From Mycolicibacter kumamotonensis (GTDB lineage: Bacteria; Actinomycetota; Actinomycetes; Mycobacteriales; Mycobacteriaceae): a stretch of DNA of 64,000 bases. The notes below the pieces were generated by a model that saw only the letters and a list, made by a program, of their open reading frames with translations, was not told the DNA's origin and did not search any database. The first letter of the stretch is position 1, and every line of letters starts with the position of its first letter. The stretch spans positions 1-64,000 of the forward strand of contig NZ_MVHU01000024.1 in the NCBI RefSeq assembly GCF_002086285.1. The letters are read 5' to 3'. Made by a program: the position numbers and the translations under genes. Shown piece by piece: positions 10,940 to 20,047 of this stretch.

Positions 10940-12925
10940 CTAGAACCGGCCTCCGCCGCCGAAGAAACCCCCGCCGCCGGACGAGCCGCCGAACGAGGTC
11001 GGACTCCAGCCGCCCCCGCCACCGCCGCCCATCCGGCCCCCGCTGAGGATGTTGCCGATGATGATGCCGCCGAGCATGGCCCCGGTGTCGTTGCCGCCGC
11101 CGGGCCCGCCGCCGTAACGGCCGTAGTACTCCCGTTGCGCGGACTGCACGTCCGCCTTGGCCAGCGACTGCGCGGCGGCCGCCAGCGTGGCCGCGCCGTT
11201 GGCCTGGGTGATGGCGCCGGCGACGTCGGTGGCGCGTTTGTCCTGCGCGGCCTCGAGCCGGCGTCGCGCCTCGGCCAACCGGGTGCGCGCCTCCGGTCCG
11301 ACGCTGCCGCGTCGGGTATCGATGTAATCCGACACCGCGCGGATCCGCGAGGACGCGGTGAACAGCGCCTGTTCCAGGGTGCGGGCCAGCCGCTCGGCGG
11401 CCGCGCGTTCCTCGGCCACGGTGTCCAACAGCCCGTCCAGGTCGGAGTCGGCCTTGGTCAGCGCGGTGAACGCCGCCAGCGGATCGCTGCTCGCCCGGGC
11501 GGCGGCGACGGCCTTGGCCGCGGTGTCGCGGGCAGCGGCCAGCTCGGACTTGTGGGTGCCCGCCCCGCGCTGCAGCTGCGCATCGGCCTGCGCGATCCCG
11601 GCCTCGGCGTCGGCGATGGCCTCCGGGAGCGTGGCGACCGCGTGGCGGATGTCGCGGGCGGCGTTGTCCACCGCGTCGAGCAGGGCGCGGCCCTGGCCCA
11701 GCCCCGACTCGGCGGCCCGCACCGCGTCCACCAGTTCACTCTGCCCGCCGGTCACCGGGTGCTCGGCCAGCCCCCGCGCCCGGGTGATGTTGCGTTCGGC
11801 GAAAGCCGCCCGGTCCTGAGCGGTCTTGACGTTGCCGGACACCGAACTCAGTGCGGTGGCGTCGAATTCGCGGTGCAACTCCACCAGATGTCGCTCGGAG
11901 ACCGGGATGCGCCCGGTGAGCTCGACCAGTTGCCGGGTCAAGGCATCGAGGCGCTCGCCGGCGTTGAGCACCAGGTCGCGCAGCTGCTCGAACGACGCCC
12001 GCTGGGTCTCCAATTCGCGGTCGGCCTTGGAGGCGGTGACGATCACCCCGGTCAGTAGATCGCGCTGCTGTGCGGGTGTCTCGGGGATATCGTCGTCGAG
12101 TTGCTGGCGCACCGTGAAGGCGTGTTCCATGGCGGCCTTGGCGCTCGCGACCGCCTGCGCGAACGGGCGGGTGCGTTCCTCGCCGAACTCGTCGATCGCC
12201 AGCTGCAACTCGTTGGCACTGGTGCGCACCGCGTTGTCGACGTCGACCACCTTCTCCCGAGACAGGGCATCCAGTGCGAACACCGGCACATCGGCCAGCG
12301 CATTCGGATCGGTCGCATCGACCCGCCGGGCCGCTGTCAATGCCGCGCGGTGCCGGCGCCGCCGTAGATGGCGTGCTACCAGCCACACCACCACGCCGGC
12401 GGCCGCCACCGCCGCCAGCGCGATCAGGATCGGCGCCCAGCTCACCTCGGCCGGCGCCGCCGCCGCGTCCAGGCCGCTGGCGGCGAGCGCGGCCGCCCCG
12501 GCCCAGTCGCTACGGTGCAGGGCCGGCTCGATCTGGTTGCGCCGCAGCGCATCAACCTTGCCGGCGTTGATCTCGGAGATACTGTCGGACACCAAAAACG
12601 CGTAGCTATGGTCGGCGATGGCCACCGCCAGCAAGGCGTCGTTGCTGCCCAGCTCGCTGAGCCGCGCCGTGCTGCGGCCCCAGTCATCGGCGGTCTGCCC
12701 GGAGAACACGTCGACGTAGACCACCCACAGCCGGATGTGCCGGTCGGTGTAGAGCTTGTCGATCGCGGCCTGCACCCCGGCGCGATCGGCTGGCGAGAGC
12801 ACCCCGGCGCTGTCGGTGATCGAGCTGGGCAGCCGCTGTGGTGGTTGCGCCGCGGCGCCCGGCGCCACCAGCAGCACGGCGATGAGGACCGCCAGGGCGG
12901 CGCTGATCAGGCGGGTGATTCGCAT
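10940..12925 (-). CDS. TPM-domain membrane protein with coiled-coil and Gly-rich tail (Rv2345-like)
   Basis: This 661-aa protein starts with a signal peptide ([21 protein letters not shown]). An extracytoplasmic TPM_phosphatase-type domain follows (about residues 30-150; [30 protein letters not shown]). One transmembrane helix comes next (about 160-185; [20 protein letters not shown]) with RHLRRRRHR on the cytoplasmic side. A long Ala/Glu/Arg-rich helical, probably coiled-coil region fills about 210-600. The C-terminus is a Gly-rich tail ([15 protein letters not shown]) like that of TPM proteins of the YgcG type. The role is probably envelope maintenance but is not known. ATG 12925 was preferred to an upstream TTG. 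It lies divergent from dgt. Confidence 0.85.
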   Translation of the reverse strand: MRITRLISAALAVLIAVLLVAPGAAAQPPQRLPSSITDSAGVLSPADRAGVQAAIDKLYTDRHIRLWVVYVDVFSGQTADDWGRSTARLSELGSNDALLAVAIADHSYAFLVSDSISEINAGKVDALRRNQIEPALHRSDWAGAAALAASGLDAAAAPAEVSWAPILIALAAVAAAGVVVWLVARHLRRRRHRAALTAARRVDATDPNALADVPVFALDALSREKVVDVDNAVRTSANELQLAIDEFGEERTRPFAQAVASAKAAMEHAFTVRQQLDDDIPETPAQQRDLLTGVIVTASKADRELETQRASFEQLRDLVLNAGERLDALTRQLVELTGRIPVSERHLVELHREFDATALSSVSGNVKTAQDRAAFAERNITRARGLAEHPVTGGQSELVDAVRAAESGLGQGRALLDAVDNAARDIRHAVATLPEAIADAEAGIAQADAQLQRGAGTHKSELAAARDTAAKAVAAARASSDPLAAFTALTKADSDLDGLLDTVAEERAAAERLARTLEQALFTASSRIRAVSDYIDTRRGSVGPEARTRLAEARRRLEAAQDKRATDVAGAITQANGAATLAAAAQSLAKADVQSAQREYYGRYGGGPGGGNDTGAMLGGIIIGNILSGGRMGGGGGGGWSPTSFGGSSGGGGFFGGGGRF

Positions 12926-13049
12926 GCTGGTCAATGTATATGCGGTTCGCGGGCGACCGCTGGAATTCTGCGACCGGCCGGGCCGCGGGCACCGGCGTTT
13001 CGGCCCGGCATGTCATCGATGCGGGCGGGACCAAAATAGACTGGCGGCG

Positions 13050-14312
13050 GTGGCCACAAACTCATGCGACAACTACGGCGTGCACGACCGCGCCCGCCTG
13101 GTGGGGGAGTCGTCGAAAACCGCCGGCCTGCCCGGGACCGGCGGCCAGCACCGCACCGACTTCGCCCGCGACCGGGCCAGGGTGCTGCACAGCGCCGCCT
13201 TGCGCCGGCTGGCCGACAAGACCCAGGTCGTCGGTCCCCGCGACGGCGATACCCCGCGCACCCGGCTGACCCACTCGCTGGAGGTGGCGCAGATCGGCCG
13301 GGGGATGGCGATCGGGCTGGGCTGCGATCCCGACCTGGTCGATTTGGCCGGGCTGGCCCACGACATCGGGCACCCCCCGTACGGGCACAACGGGGAGCAG
13401 GCGCTCAACGAAATCGCTTCGCAGTGCGGCGGATTCGAAGGCAACGCGCAGAATTTCCGTATCCTGACCAGCCTGGAACCCAAAGTCGTGGGGCCCGACG
13501 GTGTCAGCGCGGGGCTGAATCTGACCCGGGCGGCGCTGGATGCGGTCACCAAATATCCGTGGCCCCGGCGCTCGGGAGACGGCCCGGCCCGGGCCAAGTT
13601 CGGCTTCTACGACGACGACCGCGCCGCCGCCGAATGGATGCGTCAGGGAGCGCCGGAGGGCCGGGTCTGTCTGGAAGCACAGATCATGGACTGGGCCGAT
13701 GACGTCGCCTATTCGGTGCACGACGTCGAGGACGGTGTCATCGCCGGCCGAATCGACCTACGGGTGCTCGCCGACGCCGCGACGGTTGCCGAGCTGGCGC
13801 GCCTCGGCGACCCCGATGGGGTCCACGATCTCGCCGCGGCCGCTCAGCGACTCACCGAACTGCCGATGGTGGCCGCGGTCGCCGCGCACGGCACCTTCCC
13901 GGCGACCCTGGCGGCGTCGGTGGCGCTGAAGCGGCTGACCAGCGAGTTGGTCGGGCGGTTCGCCTCCGCGGCCATCACCGCCACCCAAACCATTGCCGGC
14001 CGGCAGCCCCTGTCGCGCTACCAGGCCGACCTGGAAGTGCCCGAAGTGGTCAGGGCCGAAGTTGCCGTGCTGAAAACCCTTGCGGTGCAGTTCATCATGT
14101 CCGAAGATCAGCACCGCAAAATTCAGGCCGCCCAGCGCGAGCAGGTGCACGCGGTGGCCCACCGGCTGCTGGCCGGGGCGCCGGAGAGCCTGGACCCGGT
14201 CTTCGTCCCCGCGTTCGCCGCGGCCGCCGATGACGGCGCGCGCCTGCGGGTGGTCATCGACCAGATCGCCTCGTGTACCGAGGGCCGGCTGGAGCGCCTC
14301 GCGAAGGGCTAG
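13050..14312 (+). CDS. dgt: dGTP triphosphohydrolase-like HD-domain protein
   Basis: This 420-aa HD-superfamily dNTP triphosphohydrolase hydrolyses dNTPs to nucleosides plus triphosphate (family reaction). The metal-binding residues are visible: LTHSLEVAQ (His), [15 protein letters not shown] (His-Asp) and [16 protein letters not shown] (Asp). The N-terminal [23 protein letters not shown] is typical of the type that excludes the E. coli Dgt extension. The GTG start at 13050 is supported by a -10-like TAGACT at 13037-13042, which would give a leaderless or nearly leaderless mRNA. It precedes the sensor protein and dnaG, the usual mycobacterial order. Confidence 0.93.
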   Translation: MATNSCDNYGVHDRARLVGESSKTAGLPGTGGQHRTDFARDRARVLHSAALRRLADKTQVVGPRDGDTPRTRLTHSLEVAQIGRGMAIGLGCDPDLVDLAGLAHDIGHPPYGHNGEQALNEIASQCGGFEGNAQNFRILTSLEPKVVGPDGVSAGLNLTRAALDAVTKYPWPRRSGDGPARAKFGFYDDDRAAAEWMRQGAPEGRVCLEAQIMDWADDVAYSVHDVEDGVIAGRIDLRVLADAATVAELARLGDPDGVHDLAAAAQRLTELPMVAAVAAHGTFPATLAASVALKRLTSELVGRFASAAITATQTIAGRQPLSRYQADLEVPEVVRAEVAVLKTLAVQFIMSEDQHRKIQAAQREQVHAVAHRLLAGAPESLDPVFVPAFAAAADDGARLRVVIDQIASCTEGRLERLAKG

Positions 14313-14328
14313 ACGGCGGCGGCCGAAC

Positions 14329-15123
14329 TCAGCTGAGCTTGGTGACCTTGTCCATCATCGCCTGCACGGCCTCGATGCTGCTGGTCTGCGGGTCGCCGGA
14401 ACCGGTGGCGTTCTCGGTGCCGGTGAACGCGATCAGCACCCCGACGATGCAGTTGCCCCGCACCCCGACGGCCCGGGTGTCCGGCGCCTTGGGGCTCTTG
14501 TCGAGCACGATGGAGGCCGCCAATACGTCATCGGTGACCCGGACGTCGGTGATGTGCATTTCGGTGCCGTGCAATTGCGGCTGCCCGCCCGCATCCGAGT
14601 CGGCGTTGACCGGATGCCCGTCACAGCGCTTCCACTGCTCGGCGAACTTCGCGAAAAGTGCTTGAGCGTCCTCCGCACTGGGCAGAGCGACCACGGCCTC
14701 CTTGACGAACATCACCCGGGTGGTCAGCGGCGTGAAGCCGTCCCGGTTGGGTTCGGAGTCGATCCAGGTCTCCCGCGCATAGCTCTGTACGTCGGCTGAG
14801 GCGTACACGCTCTTGGGTGCGACGTCCACCACGCCGACACATTCCCCGGGCGACGACGAGTCCTCCATCGCTTCCAGGCCGCCGTAGGCCGGCGGGCCGG
14901 TGACCGTGGTGAACGGCTGCTCCAGCATCGTGGTCAGTTCGGCGCCGTCGAGCAGGACCTGCTTGACGGTTTCGCCGGTGATTCCCGACGCGGAGCCGCG
15001 GGAGCGGTTGGGCAGAACCAGCCAGGCGGCCACCCCCACCACGGCAAGCACGGCGACTGCGATCACGAGCAGCAGGCGCGGTCGTGCGGATTTCGCCGCC
15101 GTGGACTGCTCGGACAGACTCAT
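14329..15123 (-). CDS. Membrane-anchored PknH_C-like sensor-domain protein
   Basis: This 264-aa protein has a short cytoplasmic N-terminus, one transmembrane helix (about residues 17-38; LLLVIAVAVLAVVGVAAWLVL) and an extracytoplasmic domain of ~220 residues. The domain resembles the PknH C-terminal sensor-like family found in many mycobacterial kinases and lipoproteins (LLDGAELTTMLEQPF, SPGECVGVVDVAPKSVY, WIDSEPNRDGFTPLTTRVMF, GNCIVGVLIAFTGT). Conserved cysteines (in GECVG, KRCDG, GNCIV) fit the disulphides of that fold. No lipobox was seen. GGGAG lies just upstream of the ATG. Ligand unknown. It is convergent with dgt (16 bases) and divergent from dnaG. Confidence 0.8.
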   Translation of the reverse strand: MSLSEQSTAAKSARPRLLLVIAVAVLAVVGVAAWLVLPNRSRGSASGITGETVKQVLLDGAELTTMLEQPFTTVTGPPAYGGLEAMEDSSSPGECVGVVDVAPKSVYASADVQSYARETWIDSEPNRDGFTPLTTRVMFVKEAVVALPSAEDAQALFAKFAEQWKRCDGHPVNADSDAGGQPQLHGTEMHITDVRVTDDVLAASIVLDKSPKAPDTRAVGVRGNCIVGVLIAFTGTENATGSGDPQTSSIEAVQAMMDKVTKLS

Positions 15124-15205
15124 GCGTGCTCCCTGACGTCGACGTTGACGAACCGAGCTTAAAACATGGCGGCTTCAGCCCGGCTGTGCGCTCTAGACTG
15201 ACCGC

Positions 15206-17110
15206 GTGCCAGGCCGTATCTCCGATCGCGACATCGCCGCCATCCGCGAACGTGTCCGCATCGAGGATGTGGTGGGCGATTACGTGCAGCTCAGACGCGC
15301 CGGGGCCGATTCGCTCAAGGGCCTGTGCCCGTTCCACAACGAGAAGTCGCCGTCGTTTCACGTCCGCCCCAACCACGGCCTGTTCCACTGCTTCGGTTGC
15401 GGGGAAGGCGGCGATGTCTACGCATTCGTGCAGAAGATCGAACACGCCAGCTTCGTCGAGGCGGTCGAGCTGCTGGCCGACCGGGTCGGCCACACCATCA
15501 CCTACACCGGGGCCTCGGCCACCAACATCCAGCGTGAGCGCGGCGGTCGCAGCCGGCTGATCGCCGCCAACGCGGCGGCGGCCGAGTTCTATGCCGCGGC
15601 GCTGGGCACCGCCGAGGCGGCACCGGCGCGCAAATATCTCACCGACCGCAACTTCGATGCCGCCGCCGCGCAGCGGTTCGGTTGCGGCTTCGCCCCCTCG
15701 GGCTGGGACAGCTTGACGAAACATCTGCTGCGCAAGGGCTTCGAGTTCAAGGAGCTGGAGGCCGCGGGCCTGTCCCGGGAAGGGCGCCGCGGTCCGATGG
15801 ACCGGTTCCACCGCCGGCTGCTGTGGCCGATCCGGTCCTCGGCCGGGGAGGTGATCGGGTTCGGCGCGCGCCGGTTGTTCGACGACGACCCGATGGAAGC
15901 CAAGTACGTCAACACCCCCGAAACCACGCTCTACAAGAAGTCCAACGTGCTGTTCGGCCTGGACCTGGCCAAGCGGGACATCGCGCGTGGCCACCAGGCC
16001 ATCGTCGTCGAGGGCTACACCGATGTGATGGCGATGCACCTGGCCGGGGTGACCACCGCGGTGGCGTCGTGCGGCACCGCCTTCGGTGACGAGCACCTGG
16101 CGATGCTGCGCCGACTGATGATGGACGACAAGTTCTTTCGGGGTGAGTTGATCTACGTCTTCGACGGCGACGCGGCCGGCCGGGCCGCGGCGGTCAAGGC
16201 CCTCGAAGGCGAGCAGCAGCTGGCCGGCCAGTCGTTCGTGGCGGTGGCCGCCGACGGAATGGATCCGTGCGATTTGCGGCTGGCACACGGCGACGAGGCG
16301 CTGCGAGATCTGGTGGCACGCCGAACTCCGTTGTTCGAGTTCGCAGTTCGCACCGCGCTGGCTGAAATGGACCTGGACAACGCCGAGGGCCGGGTGGCTG
16401 CGCTGCGCCGCTGCGTGCCGATGGTCGCCCAGATCAAGGACCCGACCCTGCGCGACGAGTACGCGCGCCAGCTGGCCGGCTGGGTGGGCTGGGACGACGT
16501 GGCGCAGGTGATCGGCCGGGTGCGTGCCGCAGCAAAAGACTCCAGGGGCGGCACCGCCCGGGTGTCCGCCGCGGCCGCCGCATCGGGGGCTCAAGCGCCG
16601 GTGGCGCGCCCCAACCCGGCCGATCCGACGCTGTGGCCGCAGCGGGAGGCGCTCAAGGCGGCATTGCAGTTCCCCGCGCTGGCCGGACCGGTCTTCGACA
16701 GTCTGACGGTGGAGAGTTTCACCCACCCCGGCTACGCGGCGGTGCGCTCGGCGATCGACACCGCCGGGGGAACCGGCGGGACCGCCGCCACGGCCGCCGG
16801 CGCGCAATGGATCGAGACGGTGCGCGAGCACACCACCTCGCCGCTGACCGTCGGCCTCATCCACGAGTTGAGTGTGGAGTCGATCCGGGTCGACGACGAC
16901 AAGTTGCCGCGCTACATCGGCGGGGTGCTGGCCCGGTTGCAGGAGGTATGGGTGGGCCGGCAGATCGCCGAGGTCAAGTCCAAACTGCAGCGCATGTCAC
17001 CGGTGGAGCACAGCGACGAATACCATGCGCTGTTCGGCGACCTGGTCGCGATGGAGGCCTATCGGCGCAGCCTGCTGGAGCAGGCCAGCGGCGATGATCT
17101 GACCGCCTGA
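15206..17110 (+). CDS. dnaG: DNA primase
   Basis: This 634-aa primase synthesises RNA primers at the replication fork. The N-terminal CHC2 zinc finger has CPFHNEKSPSFH and FHCFGCGEGGDVY. The catalytic core follows, with a TOPRIM fold (HQAIVVEGYTDVMAMH, VFDGDAAGRAA). The C-terminal DnaB-binding helical region begins around residue 470 (DPTLWPQREALKAALQFPALAGP) and ends in LLEQASGDDLTA, as in M. tuberculosis DnaG. The GTG start gives MPGRISDRDIAAIRERVR. A -10-like TAGACT at 15194-15199, six bases before the GTG, suggests a leaderless transcript. An internal Ala/Gly-rich linker (residues ~445-470) is variable in the family. Confidence 0.97.
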   Translation: MPGRISDRDIAAIRERVRIEDVVGDYVQLRRAGADSLKGLCPFHNEKSPSFHVRPNHGLFHCFGCGEGGDVYAFVQKIEHASFVEAVELLADRVGHTITYTGASATNIQRERGGRSRLIAANAAAAEFYAAALGTAEAAPARKYLTDRNFDAAAAQRFGCGFAPSGWDSLTKHLLRKGFEFKELEAAGLSREGRRGPMDRFHRRLLWPIRSSAGEVIGFGARRLFDDDPMEAKYVNTPETTLYKKSNVLFGLDLAKRDIARGHQAIVVEGYTDVMAMHLAGVTTAVASCGTAFGDEHLAMLRRLMMDDKFFRGELIYVFDGDAAGRAAAVKALEGEQQLAGQSFVAVAADGMDPCDLRLAHGDEALRDLVARRTPLFEFAVRTALAEMDLDNAEGRVAALRRCVPMVAQIKDPTLRDEYARQLAGWVGWDDVAQVIGRVRAAAKDSRGGTARVSAAAAASGAQAPVARPNPADPTLWPQREALKAALQFPALAGPVFDSLTVESFTHPGYAAVRSAIDTAGGTGGTAATAAGAQWIETVREHTTSPLTVGLIHELSVESIRVDDDKLPRYIGGVLARLQEVWVGRQIAEVKSKLQRMSPVEHSDEYHALFGDLVAMEAYRRSLLEQASGDDLTA

Positions 17111-17117
17111 CTGCCTA

Positions 17118-17372
17118 TCAGGGCTGCCCGGGGCGCTCCGGGTCTTGTGGCCCCACCACCGTGGTGCCGTCCTCGAGTTCGGTCAGCGTCACCATCGTGT
17201 GGTCGGGATGAATCCGGTTGGCGATGCTGCGCCGTCCCTTGTCGATCACCGCTTTGGCGATCGGGCTGCTGGTCAGCGCGTGGTAGGTGCCGAGGATCTG
17301 CTCGTAGCGCCGGCGGCCGGCCTTCGTGCCCATCACATAGCCGACGCCCATCACGACGACGTACCCGATCAA
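17118..17372 (-). CDS. Small conserved mycobacterial membrane-associated protein (Rv2342-like)
   Basis: This 84-aa protein has a hydrophobic N-terminus, MIGYVVVMGVGYVMGTKAGRR, with a GxxxG-like helix, followed by a basic/amphipathic stretch (RRRYEQILGTYHALTSSP). The pattern is shared with small YtxH-like envelope proteins. It ends 8 bases from the dnaG stop, convergent, where its counterpart sits in M. tuberculosis. No enzymatic motif was seen; function unknown. Confidence 0.75.
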   Translation of the reverse strand: MIGYVVVMGVGYVMGTKAGRRRYEQILGTYHALTSSPIAKAVIDKGRRSIANRIHPDHTMVTLTELEDGTTVVGPQDPERPGQP

Positions 17373-17471
17373 TGCTGCTCCCTACATCGTGCGGTGCTTC
17401 CATCCTGCCCCATCCGGCGGCGGGACGATTCGGTGCGACCCCCGTGGAACGGAGGTGCCGTGGGGATGCGC

Positions 17472-17477
17472 TAGAGT
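17472..17477 (+). promoter_or_regulatory. Probable -10 element of the tRNA-Asn promoter
   Basis: TAGAGT in the context GCTAGAGTC lies 24 bases before the tRNA. The tRNA-Met gene at 48039 has GCTAGTGTC 21 bases upstream, so the two tRNA promoters share GCTAGnGTC, a SigA-type -10. The -35 is not clear. Confidence 0.5.
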
Positions 17478-17501
17478 CGTGCACGTCCACGCGGACAGCA
17501 G

Positions 17502-17574
17502 TCCCCTGTAGCTCAATTGGCAGAGCATTCGGCTGTTAACCGGAGGGTTGGTGGTTCGAGTCCACCCGGGGGAG
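17502..17574 (+). tRNA. asnT: tRNA-Asn (anticodon GTT)
   Basis: A full cloverleaf can be drawn. The acceptor TCCCCTG pairs with CGGGGGA. The D-arm contains AGCTCAATTGGCAGAGC. The anticodon loop is CTGTTAA with GTT at 17535-17537, and the T-loop is TTCGAGT. The discriminator G is followed by an encoded CCA at 17575-17577. Confidence 0.97.
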
Positions 17575-17617
17575 CCACGTCGTTTACCGGCGTCGTTCCA
17601 GCGCTCAGTGCCAGCGA

Positions 17618-18004
17618 TCAGTCCAGCCTCGGAATCACTGACGGCCCCGACTGCTGAGGCTGCGTCGGCGCAAACATCGGCTGCTGCTGGCCTCCCTGCT
17701 GCTGTTTGGCGGCACGGGCCTGAGCGATCGCGTTGACCAGCGGGTTGGCGGCCATCAGTTCGCGGCGCTCTTCCTCGGTCAGTTCGTAGATCGCCCATGC
17801 GCCCCAGGCGGCCGGACGCACATACAGGGTGACCCGCTGGCGGCCGTTGTTGAAGACGGCGGGAACGGCCACGGCCTGATCGGTGGCGGCGAAGCTGGCC
17901 ATCTCCTGGGTGATCCGCTCGATGTCGGCGGATTCCTGCAGCTCATAGGTCGGCGACTGGCCGCCCTTGGTCGGTGTGGCGTTCAGCGCGAGGAACCACG
18001 CCAT
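17618..18004 (-). CDS. Conserved hypothetical protein with Gln-rich tail
   Basis: This 128-aa protein starts at an ATG with a good upstream AAGGAG. Residues 1-95 look folded: FLALNATPTKGGQSPTYELQ, then AVFNNGRQRVTLYVRPAAWGAWAIYELTEEE. The C-terminal third is low-complexity and Gln-rich (AKQQQGGQQQPMFAPTQPQQ). No signal peptide or membrane helix was seen. I do not recognise a family. It lies between tRNA-Asn and the acyl-CoA oxidase-like gene on the same strand as the latter, 72 bases downstream of it, so co-transcription is possible. Confidence 0.65.
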   Translation of the reverse strand: MAWFLALNATPTKGGQSPTYELQESADIERITQEMASFAATDQAVAVPAVFNNGRQRVTLYVRPAAWGAWAIYELTEEERRELMAANPLVNAIAQARAAKQQQGGQQQPMFAPTQPQQSGPSVIPRLD

Positions 18005-18075
18005 GAGTGAAACTCCTTCGTTCGAGCGTCGATGCCGACAGCCTATAGACGACGGCCCGCCGGAGGCACCGGCGG

Positions 18076-19995
18076 CTAGTCCAAGTGTTCCGGGTGCAGC
18101 ATCTCGGCGTAGCGCAGCTGTTCGGGGATGCCGAATCCGTCGACCAGCGTCTGGGCGTGCGGCCGTAACTTCCGGCACCGGTCATTGATGCCGCGGGTGA
18201 CGGCCTTGGCCCGATCGGTGGACAGATACCGGTGCTCGATGTACCACGCCTTGTCGTCCTCGATGACGCTCAGTGCGTACAGGTCGCACACCAGCTCCAG
18301 CAGCTCCCGAGCCTCGGCGTCGGGACAGGATTCGATGCCGGCGACGAACGCCTCCAGCACCACCCGGTCGATGTGGGCGGCGGCCGCGTGCAGCACATGG
18401 TCCTGGACCGCGTTGAACGCGTCGAAGTCGCTCATCTCCGAGGACTTGGCCCGCAGCCGGCGCGCCACCGACGTCAGCAGATATTCCTCGCGGTCCTCGA
18501 ACATGTGCACCTGAGTGCCCCGGTTGAACAGGCTGCCCTCCTCCTCGCTGTCCTGCCGGGCGTCGACGAACGTTTGGATGATCGCCTCGGCCGCGGTGCG
18601 TTTCAGCACCCGCTCACCGACGGTCTCGGCGGCGAACCGCACCCAGCCGACCGGGCTCATGCCGGCGATATCGTCGGCGTAGGCGGTCAGCAGCTGCTTG
18701 GCCACCAGTTGGGTCAGCACGTGGTTGTCGCCTTCGAACGTGGTGAACACGTCGGTGTCGGCGCGCAACGCGATCAGCCGGTTCTCGGCCATGTAGCCGG
18801 CGCCTCCACAGGCTTCCCGCGCCTCCTGGATCGCCCGGGAGGCGTGCCAGGTGTTGGCGGCCTTGAGCCCGGCCGCCCGCGCCTCGAGCTCACGCTGCTC
18901 CTCGGGGTCGGGGTCGTTGGCGGTCTGCAGGTCATGGCAGCGGCCCACCAACTCGTTCTGGGCGAACTGCAGCGCATAGGACCGGGCGATCAGCGGTAAC
19001 AGCCGGCGCTGATGGGCCAGGTAGTCCATGATCAGCACCTCGTGTTCGGTCCCGTCCTCGCCGGGTGCACTGAATTGCCTGCGCTGCAACGCATATCGGG
19101 TGGCGATGTCCAGGGCGACCCGTGCGGCCGCGCCCGCGCTGCCGCCCACCGAGACCCGGCCGCGGATCAGGGTGCCGATCATGGTGAAAAACCGGCGGCC
19201 GTCGCTCTCGATCGACGACCGGTAGCTGCCGTCGGGTTCGACGTCGGCGTATCTGTTCAACAGGTTCTCCCGCGGAACCCGGACGTGGTCGAAGACGATG
19301 CGGCCGTTGTCCACCCCGGGCAGACCGCCCTTGTAGTGGCAGTCCGAGGTGGTGACGCCGGGCAGGTCATTGCCGTCCGCGTCGCGGATCGGGACCAGGA
19401 AGCAGTGCACGCCATGGTTTTTGCCGCCGGTGATCAGCGTAGCGAAGACCGCGGCGACGGTGGCGGTTTCGGCGGCGCCGCCGATGTAGTCCTTGCGCGC
19501 GGTACCGGTGGCGGAATCGATGACGAATTCTTCGGTGGCCGGGTCGTAGGTGGCGGTGGTCTCCAGTGCCTGCACGTCACTGCCGTGGCCGGTCTCGGTC
19601 ATCGCGAAGCAGCCGAGCACCTCGAGGTCGATGATCTTCTGGACGTAGGCGCGGTGGTGGCGCTCGGTGCCCAGGTTCTCCACGGCCCCGCCGAACAAGC
19701 CCCACTGCACCCCGGCCTTGACCATCAGGGACAGGTCCGACATCGCCAGCATTTCGATCATGCTGACCGCCGCGCCCACATCACCGGTGCCGCCGTGCTC
19801 TTTGCGGAAACTGTCGGCGGCCACGCCGGTGCCGGCCATGATCCGGAGCTGCTCGGCGACCTTGGCGCGGGCGATCGCGGTGTTGGGGGTGTAGTGCGGA
19901 CGGAACTTCTCGTCGGAGAGGGTGGCCCGGACCCGGTTTTTCACCGCGCGCCAGCGGCCGTCCAAGGTGGCGCACAAAGCTTCGGAGGTGCTCAC
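18076..19995 (-). CDS. Acyl-CoA dehydrogenase/oxidase-family flavoprotein (639 aa)
   Basis: The protein is longer than a standard ~380-aa acyl-CoA dehydrogenase and has the three-part layout of acyl-CoA oxidases. The N-terminal alpha domain is followed by a beta domain with FAMTETGHGSDVQALETTATYD, then an ACAD C-terminal domain (ACGGAGYMAENRLIALRADTDVFTTFEGDN), then a second alpha-helical domain (ACOX-type) to the end. It probably catalyses FAD-dependent alpha,beta-dehydrogenation of an acyl-CoA; oxygen or ETF as electron acceptor cannot be decided. The GTG at 19995 (MSTSEALCATLDGRW) matches the usual N-terminus better than an upstream GTG at 20058 that would overlap the divergent gene. It is divergent from a lipoprotein gene. 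Confidence 0.88.
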   Translation of the reverse strand: MSTSEALCATLDGRWRAVKNRVRATLSDEKFRPHYTPNTAIARAKVAEQLRIMAGTGVAADSFRKEHGGTGDVGAAVSMIEMLAMSDLSLMVKAGVQWGLFGGAVENLGTERHHRAYVQKIIDLEVLGCFAMTETGHGSDVQALETTATYDPATEEFVIDSATGTARKDYIGGAAETATVAAVFATLITGGKNHGVHCFLVPIRDADGNDLPGVTTSDCHYKGGLPGVDNGRIVFDHVRVPRENLLNRYADVEPDGSYRSSIESDGRRFFTMIGTLIRGRVSVGGSAGAAARVALDIATRYALQRRQFSAPGEDGTEHEVLIMDYLAHQRRLLPLIARSYALQFAQNELVGRCHDLQTANDPDPEEQRELEARAAGLKAANTWHASRAIQEAREACGGAGYMAENRLIALRADTDVFTTFEGDNHVLTQLVAKQLLTAYADDIAGMSPVGWVRFAAETVGERVLKRTAAEAIIQTFVDARQDSEEEGSLFNRGTQVHMFEDREEYLLTSVARRLRAKSSEMSDFDAFNAVQDHVLHAAAAHIDRVVLEAFVAGIESCPDAEARELLELVCDLYALSVIEDDKAWYIEHRYLSTDRAKAVTRGINDRCRKLRPHAQTLVDGFGIPEQLRYAEMLHPEHLD

Positions 19996-20025
19996 TCCTG
20001 CACGGTATCCGGGCGAGGGAGCCGC

Positions 20026-20038
20026 TAAACCGGGTTTA
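20026..20038. promoter_or_regulatory. Palindrome in the divergent acyl-CoA oxidase/lipoprotein promoter region
   Basis: TAAACC-G-GGTTTA is a perfect 6-bp-arm inverted repeat in the 52-base gap between the two divergent starts. A -10-like TTAAAT (20036-20041) of the rightward gene overlaps its right arm, so a bound repressor would block that promoter. The regulator is unknown. Confidence 0.4.
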
Positions 20039-20047
20039 AATAACGGT